A DNA stretch of 64,000 nt from Callorhinus ursinus (taxonomy: Eukaryota > Chordata > Mammalia > Carnivora > Otariidae), in NCBI RefSeq assembly GCF_003265705.1, contig NW_020313057.1, forward strand, positions 3,011,893 through 3,075,892, in the 5' to 3' direction. The notes below the pieces were generated by a model. It made no database searches. It was given only the letters and a program-made list of their open reading frames with translations, and had not been told where the DNA came from. A program made the position numbers and the translations under genes. Below are positions 59,561 to 64,000 of the stretch, piece by piece (position 1 is the first letter of the stretch; each line of letters starts with the position of its first letter).

Positions 59561-60511
59561 CAACATGACCATCTGAGCTCGCACTCCCGAGTCTGGGACG
59601 TCCTGGTCCTCCGATTGTAAATCACAATGGAAAGAATTCAGTCTGGTTAGATGAGTAACTGTCTCTCTTGAAAGAAGTATGAAGAAATAACATTATAGGT
59701 ACTGAATTCAGATCCTTTGCCTAAGTTGTATAAAAGTTGAACAATTCTACTTCCTCGGGGAAATAGTTCACTCTGATGGTGAGTTTGGGTTGAGTCTTTC
59801 TCCCACTTTCTACGTACCCACAGAGCAATGCCAGTAGGTATGCTGTGATGGAGCCCAGGCCAGGTGGTCCGCACACCCTGAAATGGCTCGGACCCTGCCA
59901 GGTGCCCATGGCTCCCTGAGCTGATGAACCAGGGACACCAAAAACTAAAGGAAAAAAGGAGAGTTATGGCTATGATTAGCTGGGGAATATAAACCGATAC
60001 ATTTCATCCCAAGAACACAAAATCAAATACAAAAGCAGAAAATAAAGATTGCCCCCCCCCCTTCTTATAGTTGCCTGTCTCCCATAACAATTGTCGGACG
60101 GGATGGAATCGATGGCTTTAATTGGCCAGCCACAAAGTTCTGGGAGCTGTAACCACTGCTCAGCCTCTCTTGCATGGTCAGCCAGGAAACACTCCAGGTC
60201 AGGGTGGGCAGGATTCTGTTCCCAGCTTATCTGAAGAACCTCTTGACGTGTGCCACTTCTTCGGGCCTTCATTTCTGTTTCTAAGAAAATGGGGTCTGGC
60301 TCTACTTATTTATTTCAACAAAAGGTTGTTAAGAATAAATGTTTCCCAAGTTGTTTAGAGGAGTGGCTAAATTGTAGAGTTCTGTGAATGTGGGGAGATG
60401 GTTGAATTTTCATATTGAGTTATGGTGACCTTAGATAAGTATTTTCAAAATATTGGGGAAACACATGTTGCCCTTGAAGCCATATTCAAAGCTGGGCCTC
60501 ACCTGCCCACT
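59561..60511. other. Intron, nothing recognised
   Basis: A C10 run lies at about 60051. No exon or named repeat. Confidence 0.4.
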
Positions 60512-60640
60512 GGGGAATGTGGAGGTTTACTTGGATGTTGAAGGGGGGGTAGTAGTGTGGTGGGGGAATGTGGAGGTTTACTTGGGGAATGTGGAGGTTT
60601 ACTTGGATGTTGAAGGGGGGGTAGTAGTGTGGTGGGGGAA
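60512..60640 (+). repeat. 51/21-bp composite minisatellite
   Basis: Unit starts 'ggggaatgtggaggtttact' fall at 60512, 60563 and 60584, with a partial 'ggggaa' at 60635. Spacings are 51, 21 and 51. The copies are essentially identical, so the array is recent. G-rich on the + strand. Confidence 0.95.
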
Positions 60641-60655
60641 TTAAATCTTGATTTG

Positions 60656-63230
60656 GGAAATTATTTGTAAGTTAGAGGAACAGTGTAAAGTAGAAAAGGA
60701 TATCTATAAGTAACTTGGTTTGGCTTTCATTGGTTAAGTCCCTCCAAAGACAGCTTTTAATCTTCATTCCTTGAATTCAGTTACTAAGTGACCTGAGAAT
60801 GGGGACCCAACAGCATAGACCTCTGCTCAGGGGATCCCCAATTTCAAACTCTTAAAGCCTTATAACTCATTTGAAATGTAGGGCCCCAGCCTGTCATAGA
60901 GGTCCCTGCAGTGAGAATATTACAAAAAGTGATTGACATTATGGAGAGGGCCCAGTTGGTGGAGGCTGAGTGGGCAGAGGGTCAGGTGTTCACTGAGGAA
61001 CGTGCATGGGGTATTTGGGTGCCATTCCAGAACTGGCAAATCATGATATCGTCCCTTGGTGTTGAATTTAAACTGCCAAGTTTACAACCAAACGGCAGTG
61101 TTCGTGGTGCTGAGCTTAGGCCACTGCGAGGAAATGACCTTGAGAAGTGAGAGAGAGCCTGAGCTTTCCTATCTCTGGGCCCTGCTGGGCTGGAGCTCCC
61201 TTCCCTGGCAGGAAAAGAACTTGTGACTCAACACAGAGTGTCCTCAGTAGACAGTTCAGAATGTGGGGAGGAGAGGCTGGAAAGAGGACCAGGTGGAGAA
61301 TATGGAAACAGCATGTGGGTAGGGCCTGCTTCCTCCTTTACCTCATTTCTTTCTTCTTCCCAGCGCTCAGATTCAGATTCTGACCTTCCTTCCTGATGGC
61401 TGCCAGGCCTTCTGAGAATCTCAGCCGGTCTGGAGAGGCAGCATACAGTGCCTTAGCGCAAGTGAGGGACCTGTGACAGGATGAATGGAGGGGGCAGACA
61501 TACTGCAGACCATGTCAGAAGGGAAGGTAGAGGCTTGAAACCACAGAGAAGCAAACATACAAACAGAAAACAAAATAAATAAAGCCCTCTCTTGCTCCTG
61601 CGATGTGCGAATTCTCACCTCTCCCTCCTGCCTGTGGGGGCCCGTGACACAGGGGCAGCTTTCCTCACATGATTTTATACGACTTCAGATTTCCCTGATC
61701 AGGAACGCGAGCCAGAGGCAGAGGGCCAAAGTGGCAAGCCGGGCCTTGAAAATGGGGACATGGAGCTCCTGCGCTGAAAGGCCAGAAGGCTGGGGCCTTC
61801 TCATTAAGAGACTCTGAAGGGAGCTCTCTCCTTGAATGGGTTTCCCAAGGGGTGCGGAGGAAAGCAAAAAGGTTCGAGCCAAGTGGCTCTTTGGGGGGGG
61901 GGGTGTCTTGGGAAGGCTCCACAGAGGAAGTGTTCAAGCTGAGTCAAACTGGGCCAGAATGTGAAGGTGGCCACATTTAACTCCTGCTCCACTGATTTCT
62001 AGCTCTCAGGGCACACAGCATCCTCGAATGGCCACTGTTTCAGGCAGTGTTTGATATTCATGACACTGAGGCATGAATCGTAGAGCTCAAAGGGTCCTTA
62101 CAGGTTCATTAATATAAAATACTGTTTTCTGGTAGGGAAAAAAAAATCCCCTAGAGGTTGTGTGACTTGGCCAGTGTCAGACACCAAGGCCAGACCAGAG
62201 GTCTCTTGACGCACTCTGCCATTTTGTCCTGAAGACTGAGGATGGACTTCTGATGGGAAAGACAACATCTTACTTAAAGACCAAGATATTTACATTTAAC
62301 CAACTTTATCATTTAATGGCAGTCTGGTTGTCTCTAAGAAAGGCAAAAACTTCAGAATGCTCTGAAACAACTTTAGAAATATCACCTACAAGTATAAATT
62401 GGCTTGACTCTTGCCTCTTGGACCTTCCTTCGTTCCTTCGTTCCTTCCTTGTTTTGTCCTTTCTCTCTACCCCATCTTTGCATTGCCTGACATCTTTGCA
62501 TAGGCTCAACATATTCAGATAGGCAAAACCATGTATGAAAATACAAGTTGTATTTGAATATTTTGGCTAAAAAGAAAGGCAATATTGCTGTACATACTTC
62601 CAGTATATTTTGTCCATTGATGCCATATAACATTGTGCATTTTGATACTTTCTTTATAGAATTTAAGAGGATTTTATTATCTTTAGTCCTATTGGGAGAG
62701 ACCGAGACTTTGGCAGTCATTATTAACTGTTAGTTAATCTGGTTGCGAAGACCTGATTGTTAGTCTGGGAGGTCAGTGATCCACAAGAGTTTACCTTGAT
62801 AGTCCCCATGGCCTGGGATGGGACAGAGAGCCTGGCACCCAGGAAGTCAGACCCACCCTCCGGGAGACAGGGTGGAACCACTTGGCACCATTTCCTTATC
62901 TGTAAAATGAATTTACCCATGTAAAGTGCTTAGGGCTGGGGTCAGTCCTCAAGAAATGATGGTGATCATAATCTTCAAGGAGATGGGGGAGAAAGGTGGT
63001 CCTCAAGTTCTGCCATTCCCTCTAGTAGTAAGCTGCTCACACATGCCTGCTGCAGCTGAGTTGACGGGCCAGCTGACGCTACCCTGGCTTTGTGTCACCA
63101 GCCTCTGTCCCCACCACTTTTCAGGGGGCACTCCCTATTTATGCACAGGACTTCGCTCTGGTGCTCTCTGCAAATAGTACCCATGGCAGTCAGCATTATT
63201 CATAGTTATTTCCTTTTTCCATCTCCCTTA
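60656..63230. other. Intron, nothing recognised
   Basis: Mostly unassigned. A G10 run lies at about 61893, a (CCTTCGTT)n-like tract at about 62425-62450, and a MIR-like 'ttccttatctgtaaaatgaattta' at about 62890-62940. Opposing frames at 61605-61992 lack support. Confidence 0.4.
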
Positions 63231-63234
63231 GCAT

Positions 63235-63360
63235 CTTTCTCACTAGACTCTAATGTCGAAAGGTCAGGATGATGTCTTTCTTGTCCATTGTTGTAGAACA
63301 GATTTCAGCACAATGTAAGGGCACTAGTAAGGGCTCTACAGTATTTATTGAATAACTGAA
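63235..63360 (+). repeat. L2-like 3' end, sense
   Basis: 'agactctaatgtcgaaaggtcagg', 'aacagatttcagcacaatgtaagg' and 'ctctacagtatttattgaataactgaa' follow the L2 end with substantial divergence. Confidence 0.6.
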
Positions 63361-63642
63361 GAAATCTTAGGTTTTCTATGAGACAGTCTGAATCTTAAAT
63401 CCAGAGATTTTGTCAAAGGACCCAGAATCCCCATCCCAATTCATCCAAAGGACATAGAATCCTTTCTGGAGTTGACTCTGACGACCCAGAGCCCTGGGTC
63501 GAAGGTGTATGGAGATTAGGTTGTACCATAACTCTTGCCACATCGGTGTTTAGTGTTTGGATTTGGAAGGGACAGTGAAAAGCTAAGCACTGACTTTTAT
63601 CTTTAATCTAGGCTCTGTTTCAACCTAAAAATGTGAGCAGGG

Positions 63643-63844
63643 AAGGGACACCTGGGTGGCTCAGTCAGTTAAGTGTCCTACTCTTTATTCTGGCTCAGGC
63701 ATGATCTTGCGGTCGTGGAATGGAGCCCTGTGTTGGGCTCTGTGGTCAGAGTGGAGTCTGCTTGAGATTCTCTCTCTCCCTCTCCCTCTGCCCCTGTTTG
63801 CACACACGCACTCTCTCTTTAAAAAATGAGTAAATAAGTCTTTA
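63643..63844 (+). mobile_element. Can-SINE, sense, diverged
   Basis: Head 'agggacacctgggtggctcagtcagttaag', a body with 'gtggagtctgcttgagattc', and a tail 'aaaaaatgagtaaataagtc'. The target-site duplication aaaaatgtgagc(a/g)ggg lies at 63627-63642 and about 63845-63860. Confidence 0.95.
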
Positions 63845-64000
63845 AAAAATGTGAGCGGGGGACAGCTACTAAGTTCATTCACTCAAAAAAGTCAGAAGAT
63901 TATGTGAACTGCTAAATTTTATATCACCTATTTTAATTTTTCATTTGCAAAAATAATTTTGTTGCATTTTGTAGGAAGCAAGTATTATAACTAAGAGACA

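Noticed and set aside
60453..60644. Frame encoding a repeated GNVEVYLDVEGGVVVWWGN-type peptide
   Set aside because: It is produced by the 51/21-bp minisatellite, whose unit lengths happen to be multiples of three. No start context or conservation is visible.
1..64000. CRISPR array, prophage, operon or other microbial system
   Set aside because: No direct-repeat/spacer array, no dense coding, and abundant carnivore SINEs show that this is nuclear mammalian DNA.

Overview
The window is a stretch of mammalian nuclear DNA from a carnivore. The clearest evidence is about 15 tRNA-Lys-derived Can-SINEs, full length or partial. The youngest carry the head 'ggggcacctgggtggctcag' and end in 'aaataaataa(g/a)taaaatctt'. 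The subtype fits arctoid caniforms (bears and panda, seals, mustelids, raccoons) better than the dog-specific SINEC_Cf or cat SINEs. This is a judgement from memory of SINE subtypes. I saw no bacterial, plasmid, phage or CRISPR-type content.

I can support only one protein-coding exon. The 15-codon first coding exon at 14617-14661 (+) reads MAVQLVPDSALSLLM, then a consensus GTGAGT donor. It matches the N-terminus I remember for FRMD4A, a FERM-domain scaffold protein. The next FRMD4A coding exon is not visible, so 14662-64000 should be a large first intron, and 1-14500 should be promoter-distal flank or an upstream intron. All other open frames look like chance or repeat-derived frames.

Layout. 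1-4560: old L1 and other old repeats, a SINE, and a GC-rich patch with a 70-bp duplication separated by filler DNA. 4565-9770: one long antisense ancient L1 carrying four nested SINEs and a U6 snRNA 5' fragment. 9771-14600: mostly unassigned sequence with a young L1 tail, a 42-bp near-perfect palindrome, low-complexity tracts and the FRMD4A first-exon region. 16105-16500: an assembly gap of Ns whose right edge is a 65-bp tandem repeat. 16600-47900: intron packed with old repeats (MIR, L2, hAT-Charlie, MaLR LTR, L1MA-like 3' ends, SINEs). 47930-50720: another ancient antisense L1, split by a younger sense L1 that is itself split by a SINE. 50720-64000: more intron with SINEs, MIRs, an MLT1-like LTR, a 51/21-bp minisatellite and a tRNA-Cys 5'-half retropseudogene.

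The points most worth a second look are the two 'tailless' small-RNA retropseudogenes (U6 at about 7705-7729, tRNA-Cys half at 57312-57349), the templated filler at 3678-3704, the 42-bp palindrome at 11885-11926, and the start region of the FRMD4A exon. No previously undescribed gene system is evident. Repeat family names are from memory of consensus sequences and were not checked with RepeatMasker.
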